Assembly: GCA_015956445.1 (NCBI GenBank)
Contig: WIUZ02000013.1
Location: 248,001 to 312,000 of the forward strand
Source of the DNA: Thelephora terrestris
Lineage: Eukaryota > Basidiomycota > Agaricomycetes > Thelephorales > Thelephoraceae
Length of the DNA: 64,000 bases
Direction: 5' to 3'
Made by a program: the position numbers and the translations under genes. Shown piece after piece: positions 35,235-47,189 of the stretch; within the stretch, counting starts at the first letter, position 1; every line of letters begins with the position of its first letter. The notes below the pieces were generated by a model. It saw only the letters and a list, made by a program, of their open reading frames with translations. It was not told the origin of the DNA and searched no databases.

Positions 35235-36379
35235 CTAGCAACTTACAATCCTAACCTCGCCTTTCTCCTGGAACTTGGGCAGAAAGGCCCTGCGGTACTT
35301 CTGACTATATCCCCAACCAAGCCTAGCATGGAATCGGACTTCTAGGATATGCCTAGCCCCCAACACACGTAGTCTGTCGGAAAGCCCACAAACTGCTTCT
35401 TCAAAAAGCGGCCACAGGCAAGTGTCTCTGGGAGGCCCCCAACGGAAAGTGGGCGGTAGTACGACAACGAGCTTTTGAAAGTTTGCAGAAGTGATGGATG
35501 ATACGAGAAAATGCTCGTCCTCTTGTGGGTCCAACGTGACAATCTTTAATAGACGGAGCTCTGGAAAACGCGAGAGGTCCGGTGTGGTTCCCCCTGGCAA
35601 ACAATGATAAGTAAACAATTGCCTCGGTTCGACTTTGAACACACTAGCGACATACCTCCAGATAGATTTATCTCGAGAAACCTGAGGTTTGCCCCAACGG
35701 CAGCAACCATACGATGCTCGCATGGTCCAAGCATCACAAGTTCCTCGTACTCCGCTCTCAATCCAGAAAACCAGTCGATGAAGGGCTTCAGACCCTCGTT
35801 GTCCAACTGATCGATAACCATTCTCCCGCGCAAGGCATGGTTCATTTGAGGAGCGGGCCGATCGTCCACCCGGAATAACACTCTGCGAACCTCGAGATGC
35901 CTAAGGCGAGGGAAGTATCCAAGGAGCGCGACGAATGTGCTCCAGGTGATCGAAACATGGACAAGGGATAACGATGAAAGGGTGTGTTGGAAGGCCGAGA
36001 ATATTTCGAGATGGTCAGGAATGGTTTCTTCGACATCGAAGTTGCGGAAAGTGAGCGTGTGGAGGTGGGAAAATGAAGGTAGATAATCACGGAGGGAGTA
36101 AACGCCACGACGGGGATCTGAAGGCTTCTGGTGGTGATGGAAGTACTCCAGCGAACGGACGTGGCGGAGTACCCCAGTATTCGTAGGTGAGATGGTGCTC
36201 AGCCACGACTGGTAGGTGTGGAAATGGATGAGGATCGAAGAGAAGATGAGTCTGCGGCTCGGTTCTAGCCACGATTTTGAAACCAAGGAGCAACTCCTCA
36301 GCGACTGCCTGTCATCTGGGCGTAGATGGCTGAAGATCTCGTCGAGCAGTTCCTCGGGAAGATGTATACTGAGTTTCAT
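35235..36379 (-). CDS. F-box protein
   Basis: Two exons on the minus strand (36379-35656 and 35593-35235) give 360 residues. The F-box is at the N terminus: HLPEELLDEIFSHLRPDD, then LRSCSLVSKSWLEPSRRLIF. The rest has Leu-rich blocks of the fungal F-box/LRR-like type (LRHVRSLEYF, LHTLTFRNFDVEE, LSSLSLVHVSITWSTFVAL, LRHLEVRRVLF, LRFLEINLSG, PELRLLKIVTLDP). The substrate is unknown. The intron at 35655-35594 is phase-consistent. A copy of the fold-back repeat lies about 40 bases upstream of the start codon. Confidence 0.87.
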
Positions 36380-36420
36380 ATCTGCAATCGGTCTGGCAAC
36401 GCAGGAAGCTGGAGCCTGAA

Positions 36421-36490
36421 TCGGCTGGAACCCAGTCTCGAAGTCAGAGGCGAGGAGGACACGATTTAGGGGGGACGACGCGTCTCGCTA
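36421..36490 (+). repeat. Fold-back repeat family, copy 3 (internally shortened)
   Basis: TCGGCTGGAACCCAGTCTCG is followed by AAGTCAGAGGCGAGGAGGAC and ACGATTTAGG, then GGGGACGACGCGTCTCGC. It lacks the GGGGACGATACCTAG section found in copies 2 and 6. It lies between two diverging genes. Confidence 0.75.
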
Positions 36491-36607
36491 ATGACGGGAA
36501 AGCAACAAGGCTGCGTTTGGCCGATCAATCGATCACCTTCGCAGGGATGTCGACCATCTTGTCCCCAACCTCTTGCAAAATCCTTTTAATCTCTCCCAAT
36601 TCAAACC

Positions 36608-38300
36608 ATGCGCAACAGCTCGCTCATCGTTGGTTTTTGTCTTCAACGCCAATACCCGTCACCCACCCACAAACTCTATAGGTATCATCCGTTTTGCAAG
36701 AAATGAGGCAACCGACATGGCGGATCCCAGCGCCCGTTCCGCAATAGAGGCATCGAGCGGTTCAACGATACCATGGAAAATCTCGAATAAATACTACACC
36801 GCAGAGGTCCATTTCGAGTGCATAACCATCGACCAGTGTTTACATAGGCGGAACGACCTCGACGGTGTCCCTGCTGTATTATTCGCATGGAATTACGGTC
36901 AGGTTCGTCCACAGTCCCCACCCGTGTTGCGGTCTGTATCCTCAGCAGTTTCTAACTATCTATGCGGTGCTCTCTCGACGCTTTGGCGGTACAGTCTTAC
37001 AAGGAAGATTTTGAGAGGGTTGTTGGGGCGATCAACTCGCTAGAACCAGAGATCAAGCTCGCCATTCAGTTCTCGATGGACAAGTTCGACTCTGTCGTTA
37101 CCGCCACCACGCCGTCAGACGACGATCAAGAAGTGGACGATTTTGTTTCTTCTTATGGATTCGAGTTCATCGACGGGGACAACGACAGCCGTGCAAGAGT
37201 CTTGGATTCAGACGGTGACTACACTGGTGAGCCGTTCCCCTCTGCAAATGATCCTACGCCTACTCCTGTAAACACCGTGTCCGCCCCTTTCGCTCGGACC
37301 ATTGATTGAGACACCGCGCAACACCCAAATCGACGCTTACGCTTCACTGTTCCTAGCTACGCCTGGGCTGGGTCGTGTTGTAGATGCGCTGAGCACAATC
37401 ATGTGGCCATCCATGGTCCAATCTTCCTCTTCCGGACCCTCATCTAAACGCAAGAGCAGAGCTATGGAACTCCTCGACTGGGCCAGGCAAGAGGAATATG
37501 AGGATGGACTCTGCGCGCTAGTCCAATCTCCCATAGACGAGGCAGAGGGCGACACAGACAATCCCTCGTCGTCTATACCCACACCCCCTCCCTCTCAGGC
37601 GAAAGCCAAAATGAGCCGGATGCAGAAAGAAATAGACGATTTCGAAAGGTGGCTAGAAGAGGACGAATCTCAGAGGGTGAACGAAGACCCGTGGGCTTGT
37701 CGTGACGAGTTTGGGAGCCCATTGGCTACGGAATCTGGCGCCAAAACTCCCACCTTCACAACGTTTTTCGGGTCTGGAACTGGATTTGGCGATGGAGGTC
37801 ATGGGTTTGAAGACGATTTTACAGATTTCGTCGGGGCGCCGATGGACCATGAACTTCGGAGGCCCGAATCGAATTCAACAAGGGGGCGCTACTTCGCCTA
37901 TACGTCTTTGGACTCTGAGTTCGACATGCTCGAAGACGGCGACACCGGTATACCCCCTCAAGACGAGATCGAAGCCACCACCCGCCGAATATTCGGTTCA
38001 ACGTCATCTCACCTTTCCACGTCCTCCTCGGAGTCTAAATCGCAGCAGCGGCAACATCTTTTAGCAACGAATATCTCAGGCCTAGGCGCAAGTCCAGCAC
38101 CCAGCACATCGACACTGGGGGACGAAGACGACTTTGGGCGCTCTCCGTTTGATTTGTCTAGGGTGTTTGGTGCCTTGCAGGTCATGAAAGAGGAGATTTC
38201 GGAGATGACTGATGATGGGGAGCGAAGAAGAGCCGCTGCGAGGGTCGCTCTTGGACTCGTTTATGGATTGCAGAGGGATGAAGACACAGATGTACAGTAG
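36608..38300 (+). CDS. Irc6 / p34 (AAGAB)-like adaptin-binding protein
   Basis: Proteins of this family bind adaptins of clathrin adaptor complexes and help assemble them. Four exons (36608-36632, 36682-36902, 36995-37226, 37357-38300) sum to 473 residues. The first short exon MRNSSLIVG joins IIRFARNEATDMADPSARS, keeping the Rossmann-like start. Diagnostic stretches are PWKISNKYYTAEVHFECI, GVPAVLFAWNYGQ, SYKEDFERVVGAINSLEPEI and DDFVSSYGFEFIDGD. The C-terminal third is acidic and disordered, then ends in helices (FDLSRVFGALQVMKEEISEM, DDGERRRAAARVALGLVYGL) matching the p34 C-terminal domain. A decayed piece of this C-terminal part lies at 41270-41650. Confidence 0.85.
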
Positions 38301-38424
38301 GCGAATATAAGCCGAGTGGATCGTAATGGGGTTGCGAATAGCCTCCAGAACTTGTAAAGACAGAGCTTTTAGATGTGGAGGTATGTACGATAAATAGGGT
38401 CGGTTTGCCGGAAACAAACCCACA

Positions 38425-38460
38425 TAGGCTGGAATCCAGCCTCAGATTCAGAGCAGGGGG
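38425..38460 (+). repeat. Fold-back repeat family, copy 4 (head only)
   Basis: The perfect head ATAGGCTGGAATCCAGCCTC is followed by AGATTCAGAGCAGGGGG. It lies about 120 bases after the Irc6-like stop codon. Confidence 0.75.
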
Positions 38461-38639
38461 ATGGCTCTCGGGAGGATGCTCCAACAAGCCTAAACGCACA
38501 CGCCAACGGCGTGAGGACTGGCGCGTCGCCCAACTTCGCCGCAGCCTGCCTCTGGCTCGTTCTCAGTGGACAGCATACGTCGCAGAAGAGTGCAGGCTTT
38601 AGCCTACTTTATCCGCAGATGCAGAAGGCGAGGGCAGCG

Positions 38640-39010
38640 ACGTAGCGTGCCCGCCTTGTCCAGAGGGGGTGAGTGGCGCAGGCAGAAATACCGGATCTCG
38701 TTGAGCCCATGGCAAACGGTCACGCATCCCCAACAGACGGCGCCAAGTCATGTGGAGGTTGGCCTACCACCGCTCTCCAGGTATCCAAGTGTTGCTCGTG
38801 ATGGACCTCCTCGTTCCAAATAGCCCTCCAGGAGTTCAACGCTTCGATCCTCGCTTGCCTGGCGTCGAATAGGCATGCGAGAGTTCGGCCTCAGTTCGTT
38901 CCCGAGTTTCGAGCCACGAAACGAAACGATCAGTCACGCTTCTAGGGCCATTAATCCAAAGCTTTACCGCTGCGGCACCCTGATGGAGGAGGAGAGGCCA
39001 GTGGGGAACA
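38640..39010 (-). pseudogene. Decayed duplicate of the 5' exons of the coiled-coil gene
   Basis: This segment aligns, in the same order and orientation, with parts of 45140-45770, the first exons of the coiled-coil gene. Shared stretches include ACCG(A/G)ATCTCGTTG(A/G)GCC, CACGCATCCCCA(A/C)CAGACG, GAGTTCAACGCTTCG, CTTGCCT(G/C)GCGTC and TACCGCTGCG. The copy has many indels and no usable frame. It lies between the Irc6-like gene and F-box paralogue A and marks an earlier tandem rearrangement. Confidence 0.75.
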
Positions 39011-39193
39011 TATGGGAACGTTTGGCAGGGACAAACAAACGCACGGGATGAACGGCGTGGGAGCTGACGCGTCCAGTTTCCCTCATCCAGATCCACCACA
39101 GCATTCTCGGTGATTCTTCCGCTGCATTCCCAACAAAACTTCGGACGTACTAGTAGCTTACCCCAGACCCCCAGCCTTCAGCCATTCTCGTCA

Positions 39194-40930
39194 ATGTCGG
39201 CCATTACAGTGGCCAGAGAACCCCTCCTCGCTCTTGCACGGGACATCATCAGTACCGAGTAAGCTAGTGCCAACGCATGTGTGCAGCAATACGCTCACCG
39301 TGGGGACCGGCAACCCTCCACCGCAGCATGAATTTAGTTTACGCGGTGGCCTGACGAGACGCGATGATGCAAGTCCACCTTCGGCATTAATCCTCCGTGT
39401 GTCGCTGACAGTGGTGACCCTCGCCAGCTGCAAATACTTCTTTCCTCACTCAAGAACGTAGCCAGGCTTGTCATCGCCGCCCAGAACGGATTCAGTCTCA
39501 TAAACAAGCTTCCACCTGAAATCATTATGATTATCTCCGAGTTCGTCGCGGGTCCAAAGACTAGGGAGTCAACGTTCGAGCTCGTGAAGATGACCCACGT
39601 TTGCCAGTATTGGAGGGTCACCTTGATCTCCTTCCCTCGCCTATGGTCTTCGGTTTTTGTGGAAAACGATCACAAGGAGTTCGTGGCCGCATGCTTGGAA
39701 AGGAGTGGACGAGTTCCCCTGGACGTGTGTCTCGACATGACATTTAGAGGTTACAAATACCGCAGAAAGTATCAGGCCAGGATCTACCCCCTCCTAAACA
39801 ACGACCATACCGAACGCATCCGCAAACTGGACATTCGCCTTACCCTGGCCGAAGATCCCGAAGAAATAGCAGACGAGGCGTTTGGGAGGGCCCTGAAAGA
39901 GTTGAAATTATTCTCATCTTCTCTACCCTTCCTAGAGAGCCTCAGTTTCAGCGTACATCCTGAGTTCGAATCTGACGACGATACTTACACGGATCTCCGG
40001 CGCTACCTGTTCGGTTGGAACGCTTCTCCACCCACACGTTTGCGCCACCTCACCCTTCACGGCTGTTACGGTGGTCTAATCCCGTCCATAAAAAACTTGA
40101 CCTCCTTTGAACTGGCCGGAGTCGAGCATTTCGCCCCCATAGAGCTCGACCAACGCACATTCCTTCCGTTTGTTTCCGGCAACAAATCTCTTGTATCCCT
40201 CTCGCTGGCGCACTGCAGTTTCCCGGTCCCGGAGTTACCACGGGTAACTCCCATAAAACTTTCTGGACTCAAGACCCTGCGATTATCGAACATCCGCAAA
40301 TCGCCCGGTTTTCCCAGCCTCATCGAAATACCCGCCCTCAAGGCATTATCCTCACTTCACATCTTTGCGTTGCCAAGGGAAAACTATGATTATTATAACG
40401 CTGACTTCCGAGCATGCGCTCGAAGCGACGATGGATTTCAGTTGTCCATCGACATTCTCGAACCGTACTTTGACGAGCCGATTGAGGATAGGATGACCTC
40501 AAATTGGCTTGGTATCACACGCAACGCAGACCCTCGCCCAACCTTCGTTCGTTTCGAGAGGCAAGACCCCGACCCCGAGAGAGGATGGGGAATAAAGGTC
40601 TCGCCTCTACCGCTCCTCATACATGCAGAGGTTCTTGAAATCAGTGTTTTCTTCGCTGATGTATGGTACTCCAAGCTCTGGCACGATCTCAAAAAAATCG
40701 GACCACAGCTAACTACTTTACGCCTGGAGGTCATCGAAGGGATGGGCCCAGCAGTGGCGAAATCGGTCAAAAGGTTCTTCAGGGCGAGGTGGATGAAAGG
40801 CTCGCCGTTGACATCACTGGAGAGGATGACGTTTGACGATATGAGCGAAGAGGACGAAGCAAAGGCGATAAAGCTTTGGGAAGAGTTCCGGGCCAGCCTC
40901 GATATCGATCAGTATCTTGCCACTCAGTGA
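39194..40930 (+). CDS. F-box protein, tandem paralogue A
   Basis: Exon 1 (39194-39258) encodes MSAITVAREPLLALARDI and leads by an intron to exon 2 (39412-40930); total 527 residues. The acceptor at 39410-39411 gives TDGDPRQLQILLSSLKNVAR in frame with the rest. The F-box-like core is INKLPPEIIMIISEFVAG, followed by FELVKMTHVCQYWRVTLIS and FPRLWSSVFVEN. The remaining 400 residues have Leu-rich LRR-like blocks (LRHLTLHGCYGGLIPSIKNL, LVSLSLAHCSFPVPELP, LKTLRLSNIRKSPGFPSLIE, LTTLRLEVIEGMGPAVAKS). It is clearly homologous over its whole length to the gene at 41879-43665. Confidence 0.88.
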
Positions 40931-41253
40931 TACCTTGTCTTGTAATGGATTGGCTCGTGCATCGCGAGATACGCATTTCATGGGGCAGACCGAAACAACT
41001 GGCATCATCACAAGTCTTCACAAGTGGACTCCATTGCCCTAGAGCGTGCTCAGTAGCGGGCGCTTCGCTGGGCTCAGCAAAATAGTACACGTCGATGCGA
41101 GGAGCGATATACAAAACTCAAAATAGAGCAATGGCACGGAAAACCGATAGGAATGAGAAGGGCAAGAGAGCGTCTTGACGAGCTTCCACTTTTGCATTCG
41201 TTGGGTTCGGGGAGATCACGAATCTGAGATTCGGGGCCCTCCCCTTCTGAACT

Positions 41254-41273
41254 TGAGGCTGGAATCCAGCCTA
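41254..41273 (-). repeat. Fold-back repeat family, copy 5 (head only)
   Basis: TTGAGGCTGGAATCCAGCCT is the palindromic head, read in the reverse orientation, with the AGTTCAGAAGG-like continuation to its left. It sits at the left boundary of the second duplication unit. Confidence 0.75.
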
Positions 41274-41650
41274 GGCAAAGTCTGAAAATGATTTCACAAA
41301 TTTCGTGAGGGCACCGATGAACTACGAACTTTGAAGGTAGTCCCCCAAGGCGAAGCTACCCGCGGGATATTCGGTCCAACACCATCTCACCTTCCCACAT
41401 CCGCCTCACTCAACTACACCAGCACCTGCATCTTTGAACGAATAATTCAGGCCCATGCTTAAGTCCAGCGCCTAGCGCGTCGACGCTAGAAGTTGAAGAC
41501 TACTATGAGGGCCCTCCGTTTGAAATTTGTCTAGCCCAGGGCGTTTGGGAAGGTTTCGGCGACGACCGATGATGGGAAGCGAAGAACAGCCGCTGCAAGG
41601 GCCGCTCTTGGACTCGTTTATGGGTTGCAAATGGGACCGATACTTGTAAA
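41270..41650 (+). pseudogene. Decayed duplicate of the 3' end of the Irc6-like gene
   Basis: It aligns with 37810-38330. Shared stretches include ATTTCGT(C/G)(G/A)GGGC(G/A)CCGATG, GAATATTCGGTTCAAC or its diverged form, ATCTCACCTT(T/C)CCAC, AAGTCCAGC and GGACTCGTTTATGG(A/G)TTGCA. Large deletions and stops leave no usable frame. Its presence just before F-box B shows that the duplicated unit once included the Irc6-like gene end. Confidence 0.8.
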
Positions 41651-41878
41651 AATAGGGAATTTTTGATGGATACGGGGGGTTGAGGAGGTAGTTGTGGCGA
41701 ATGGAACCGTTTGGCGGAAGCCAAAGGTGGGCGGCCGAATGCACAGGGGCGGCGTGAGAGCTCACATCAACTCTCACTCGATCCAGCTCCGTCGTAGCTT
41801 CATCTCAGTTCATCGCAACGCTAATCTGAACACGCTAGTAACTTACCCCGGGAACGTTCCCGTCAGCTATCTACGTAG

Positions 41879-43665
41879 ATGTCGACCATCGAACCAACCA
41901 GAGAACTCCTCCTCGCTCTCGCGCAGGATATCATTGGCATCGAGTAAGCCGATCCAAAAGCGATTGTGAACCGTGATACGCTTATCCCATTACGAATTTA
42001 GCTCACGCGGTGGCCTGATGAAATACGACGACGCAAGTCCGCCTCGGGTATCGATACTCCGTGTGTTACTGACGGGGGTAACCTCACCAGTTGCGAACGC
42101 TTCTTCCCTTCCTCAAAAACGCGACCAGAAGTGTCGTCGTCGCACAGAATGAATCCAGCCCCATAAGCAAGCTTCCACCCAGAATCATCATAACTATCTC
42201 AGAGCTCGTCGCGGAGCCGAGGACGCGGGAGTCGATGTTCGAGCTTGTGAAGATGACCCACGTCTGCCAGTATTGGAGGTCCGCCTTGATCTCGTTCCCT
42301 CACCTATGGTCCTCAATTTTCGTGAAAAACGATCGCAAGGAGTTCGTGGCCGCATGCTTGGAAAGGAGTCAACGGGTTCCCTTGACCGTATCTCTCCACT
42401 TGAAATACGGCACTTACCGCAATTACCGCGAGTCCCCCAAGTGTACATGTTTCCAATGGTCATCCTGGACGCGGATCAGCGAGGAAAACCCTTGCAGTTA
42501 TCACACTACGATCCTCCCTCTCCTGCACAAGGACCACACCGAACGCATCCGCAAATTGGACGTCCGTCTGATCCTAGTCGAAAACCCTGACGAATCAGCA
42601 CACGGTATGTTCATGGGCGCCCTGACGGACCTGAAATTCTTTGTGTTTCCCCTACCCCTTCTCGAAAGCCTCAGCTTCGATGTCAATCCCGCCTTTGAAT
42701 CTGACGTCGATACTTACATGGATTTCCGGGGGTACCCGTTCCGCTGGAAAACCTCTCCACCCGCCAGTTTGCGCCATCTCACCCTTCACGGCTGTTACGG
42801 TGGTCCAATCCCGTCCCTTCAAAACTTGACTTCTTTCGAGTTGGCCGGGGTCGAGGAATTTGATCCCATAGAACTCGACAAAGACACATTCCTTCCGTTT
42901 CTGTCCAGGAACACATCTCTCGTATCCCTCACTCTGACGCACTGCAGCTTTCCAGTCGGCTCGCAACTACCACGGGTCACTCCCGTCGAACTTTCCCGAC
43001 TCAAGACCCTCCGACTGGCGGACATTCGTGAATCACCCGGGTTTCCCTGCCTCATAGAAATCCCTGCCCTCAAGACAATATCCTCACTTCACATCTCGAT
43101 CCAGAAAAGGAAAGACGGTAGATACACCCTCACCGACTTTCGGGCACGCGCTCAAAGTCACGATGGATTCCAACTGTCCATAGATGTTCCCGAATTGGAG
43201 GATGACAAGTTGGTTGACGATAAGTTGATATCAGATTGGGTCGGAATCACGCGCAACGCGGACCCTCGCCCGGCCCTCGTTCGCTTCGAGAGGCAAGACC
43301 TCGGCTCCGAGAGGGGGTCCAAGATAAACTTCTCGCCTCTACCGCTCTTCGTAAATGCGAAGGTGCTCGAAATCAGTGCTTCCTTTGCCAATCGATGGTA
43401 CCTTAACTTCCAGGAGGACCTCGAAAAGATTGGACCACAGCTGACCACCTTACGCTTGGAGGTCGTCGAGGGGATGAACGCAGGAATGATGGCACAATCG
43501 GTGAAGAGGTTTGTCGAGGCGAGACTGAAGAAGGGCATGCCGTTGATAAGACTGGAGAAGATGATGTTTGAAGGGATGAGCGAGGAGGGCGAAGCAAATG
43601 CAGAAAGGCTTTGGGAAGAGTTCCGGGCTAGCCTTCACATTGACCAGTACCTTGCCACTCTGTGA
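41879..43665 (+). CDS. F-box protein, tandem paralogue B (first splice junction altered)
   Basis: A first exon like that of paralogue A is present (41879-41943, MSTIEPTRELLLALAQDI), and a long open exon runs from 42091 to 43665. The F-box core reads ISKLPPRIIITISELVAE and FELVKMTHVCQYWRSALIS. LRR-like blocks match paralogue A (LRHLTLHGCYGGPIPSLQNL, LVSLTLTHCSFPVGSQLP). An extra stretch of about 25 residues (NYRESPKCTCFQWSSWTRIS) is unique to B. The acceptor used in A (GACAG) reads GACGG here and one base is missing after it, so the first exon no longer joins in frame. The gene may start further in or be non-functional. Confidence 0.75.
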
Positions 43666-44109
43666 CTTTAGTGAATAACTATCTGCACCAGCAGGAGCGT
43701 CTCCACTGGGGGAAATCAATGAAAAAAATCTTGCGCCACCCTCGACCCGAAAGAGGTGGGATCTGGACAATTCCTCCAAGGTCGACGGATGTTTCTCCCA
43801 CGGATGGCGACGCAAGGAGAACCCCTGGCTCGTATGTCACGAAGCGCACAGCCTGGGACAACCAACATCTACTCGAGAATCAGCGGCAAGAGAGGTCCAC
43901 TGTGGCGGGCGTTTTGCTTCAGAACGAATCACTGTGTACGGTGGGCGATCCAAATCCTTTTCAGTCCTAGGCGGTAAGGTGGTGAGAAACAAAAGAGAAC
44001 ACGTCGATGCGAAAAACGATATACAAAATACAAAACTGGCACACGGAAAATCGATGGTAACGAAATAAATAAGAGAGAGGGGGAGGGGAAGTGATGGAAA
44101 GAGCAGCGG

Positions 44110-45804
44110 TCACCGTGTCTTCGCGGCCTTGACGACGCGCCTCCCACTCACCACGGGCTCATCAAAGTCCATAGCATCCACCACTTTTCTCTTTCTCCCT
44201 GTCTTTCGAGCAGGAATACTCGATGGTTCGTTCGTCCGCTGCTGCTTCCCAAGTTTCTCCGGGGAAACGTCGTACTAGAAGGAACGAGCAAAGCTCAGCT
44301 AGAAGTCAGAGAAAAGAAACGGGAACCTTACCCCGAGGTTCAGTTCATCAGTGTCACTCTCGTCATCCTCCTCTTCGCGATACTCAAAGTCGGACTCCCT
44401 CAGATCCCTTATCGACTTCCTTCTTGAAGGCGGCCGGTGCTTAACGTTCGAATCTTCCTGACCTCGCCGCCGATCAGCTTCCTCGTCTGGTTCATGGTAA
44501 TCTGTATCGACCCCAGATTTCCGACGTTTCGGGATGGGGGCAGGCGCTGGAGGCGTCACATCTTCGTCCCTATACACCGCCAAAGTCTTGCTCTTCGTTC
44601 GCGATGTCTCTCCAGGCTTGGAAACCTTCTTGACACTCGTAGACGGCCTAGGATCCCTGTCTGAGGGAACTCTTCCCTTTCTGTCTTCGACCAGGGTATG
44701 CCCCAGCTCGTCTTCTTCGTCTTCCACCTTAATGGGCACCTCTACTACTGCATGAACGCGACGGATGACCCTTTGCGTAGGTCCCTTAGTTGCAGTGCCC
44801 TCTGGGTTCTGCGTTGGCTTCTGTCTAGGTGCTACCTTGCCTTTCACCGGGCGCGTCGGGTTAGTGGCGGTCTTCGTCTGGGTCTTAGTTCCACCGACCG
44901 GGGGCTTTCCAGTCGATTTCCGGGGTGCTGGAGCCCTTTGGGGATGAGGGATAAAGACCGCTTCTGGCTGACGATGCCTCGTGGACGGTTTGTCGGCAGA
45001 CGCAGAACCTATCTTCGTTGACGCAGAAGACGACGGAGGAGAAGTAGGGTGCTCGCCTCCGAGAGCGAACTCGTCCGACGATAAGCCACTGACGTTTCCC
45101 TGCAAATAGAAGAATGGATCCCTGTTAGAAAAACGTGTCCGGAGAGGATAGTGGCGCGGGTGGGTAGATATACCGAATCTCGTTGGGCCATTAATTCTTC
45201 GAGCCTGGCTAACAACCGAATGCGCTCCTGTTCGACTCGCGTAAACTGTTCTTTCCACTCTTGACATGATTTCTCGACGCGAACGTATTGGTCCCTCCAA
45301 TGAATGTTTTCCTGTCGTAGTTGAGCGATCGTATCGTCTTGGTTTTGGATCTAAGGGCCCCTACGTCAGATGATAAAGTGACGGTTCACGGGAAGAGGTA
45401 CCGTCAGGTCCGCTCGGTCCGCCTAAATGCAACGACAGGATAAGTTTAAATAGAATGATCACGCATCCCCACCAGACGAAGACAAGAGGAGGAGGGTGAA
45501 GGTCGACTCACCGCTGCTTTCCAGTTGTTCAACTGCTGCTTGTGAGTAACCTGTTCAATCTCGATAGCTCTCAACGAGTTCAACGCTTCGTCTCTCTGGT
45601 TCTTCGCTTGCCTCGCGTCTGATAGCGCGCGCGAGAGCTCGGCCTGAGCTCGTTCCTCCGATTTCGAGAGCTACGCCACACAACGATTAGCCAGCGCTTT
45701 TAAGACCGGGAATCCGGAGTTCCTACCGCTGCGTCGGCGGCGCGGGACAAAGACGCAATCGCGTCGGAGATTATTGAGGCGGGCGTGGATGTTGGTGGAG
45801 GCAT
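44110..45804 (-). CDS. Coiled-coil, probably nuclear protein of unknown function
   Basis: Five exons on the minus strand (45804-45727, 45670-45512, 45350-45174, 45099-44332, 44274-44110) sum to 448 residues. The N-terminal third is a long coiled coil (SKSEERAQAELSRALSDARQ, EIEQVTHKQQLNNWKAAIQ, DTIAQLRQENIHWRDQYVR, CQEWKEQFTRVEQERIRLL). The middle is basic, Pro/Ser/Thr-rich and disordered. An acidic patch (KVEDEEDEL) and clusters such as PIPKRRKS and RKTGRKRKVV near the end look like nuclear targeting signals. No family recognised. Its 5' exons have a decayed duplicate at 38640-39010. Confidence 0.8.
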
Positions 45805-46191
45805 GAGGGGAGGGTTTGATGGATCGTCACGTGCTTGCTGAGACGCGTTCAACCGCGTCCTCATTAAAGTCTACATAGTTTAAAGAGTGTGGAAGAATCA
45901 GCACGGCCGAGTTGGGATCCCTCTTTGTTCGGAATTCTCGAAGTTTTCACCCTCAGTGGTGTTTTTGGAAAGCTAAGGATCTCGGGCATTTGAAAGTGTG
46001 TTATGTTCTGAGTTGAACACCGGGTACAGCTACTCCATTGTACACTTTTGGCGCAGTTCTACTAGGATAAACACAATGGAGAGTTGATTTCGTTGAACGG
46101 GAAAAAAAAAGTTGAAGGTACAATGACGAAAATTAGGGATTTGCCATCGCCAAAAGAACCCAACAATGCTCATGCACGTCTACGTGGACGA
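45805..46191. other. Intergenic stretch, no supported gene
   Basis: 5' flank of the coiled-coil gene and 3' flank of the dehydrogenase gene. An A-run lies near 46103-46111. Nothing else seen. Confidence 0.5.
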
Positions 46192-47189
46192 TCAAACCAC
46201 AGAACCCTGGAGTTGCAAAAAATTAGCTACCCCACCCAATAAAGAGTTCAAGACGAAGACGTGACCACTTACCCCGTTGACCAAAATGTTCTGTCCGTTC
46301 ACCCAGGTAGCTTCTGGACTCGCCAAGAAGGCCACAGCAGACGCGACCTCATCCACCGTTCCGATGCGTTTCAACGGGTGCGAATTCTCAACGGCCGTGA
46401 TGAGCTGCTCCGATTTCCCATATCGGAACAGCGCAGTATCAACAGGACCTGTTGGTTACCACACGTGAGCGGGCGAGTGGTGGGGGAAAAGCGCGCGTGG
46501 GGGTTGTGGCTTACGACGTACCTGGTGAAACGGTGTTAACGGTGATACCCTTAGCACCAAGCTGTTTAGCTAGAACACGAGAGAATTGCTCGATGGCGCC
46601 TTTGGTCGCGGCGTAGACGAGGTACGGCGGAATAATTGCAGAATTATGGGCAAGCGAACTCGAAAAGAAAACGATTCTACCTCCTGTTAACAAAAAGTCA
46701 GCCCGAGCTCAAAACCCGAGACCCCGTCACTCACCTTCCTTCATATGGGGCTCCGCAGCCTGGACCAAAAAGAACGGGCCCTTGACGTTTACAAGGAAAT
46801 GTTCGTCGAAGAACTTTTCATCGACCTCCTGTAAAGTCTTCATCCCCATAATACCCGCATTCAAAACCAAGATATCGATCCTCCCGAACGCCTTGAGGGT
46901 CTCATCTAGGAGGTACTTGCACGATTCGACGGTGGAGACGTCAGCCTTGACGATGACGGCGGCACCACCGCGGATGCCGTTGATCTCGTCTGCGACCTCC
47001 TTCGCAGCGGCTTCGTTGGAGGCGTAGTTGATGACGACAGATGCCCCTTCCTGAGCCAGACGCTTCACGACGGCTGCACCGATGGACCTGGACGAACCAG
47101 TAACGACTGCGATCTTGATCAGAACCCTGGTTGTGTAACGGCCGCTTCTCAGACGTACGAGCAACTTTTCCTTGGAGGCGTTGAGACAT
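46192..47189 (-). CDS. Short-chain dehydrogenase/reductase
   Basis: This is an NAD(P)-dependent oxidoreductase of the classical SDR type, close to 3-oxoacyl-ACP reductase or versicolorin-reductase-like enzymes; the substrate is unknown. Five exons on the minus strand (47189-47159, 47106-46736, 46684-46522, 46448-46273, 46206-46192) sum to 251 residues, the normal size. Landmarks are KVALVTGSSRSIGAAVVKRL (cofactor loop, with Ser in place of one Gly), DVSTVESCKYLLDE, LVLNAGIMGMKTLQEV (NAG), VFFSSSLAHNSAI (catalytic Ser), YLVYAATKGAIEQFSRVLAK (YxxxK) and ITVNTVSPGPVDTALF (PG motif). The end is ATWVNGQNILVNGGSVV. Catalytic residues are intact. Confidence 0.93.

Noticed and set aside
44223-45021. 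Plus-strand open frames opposite the coiled-coil gene
   Set aside because: The minus-strand exons splice with consistent phase and code a plausible coiled-coil protein; the plus frames are low-complexity shadows.
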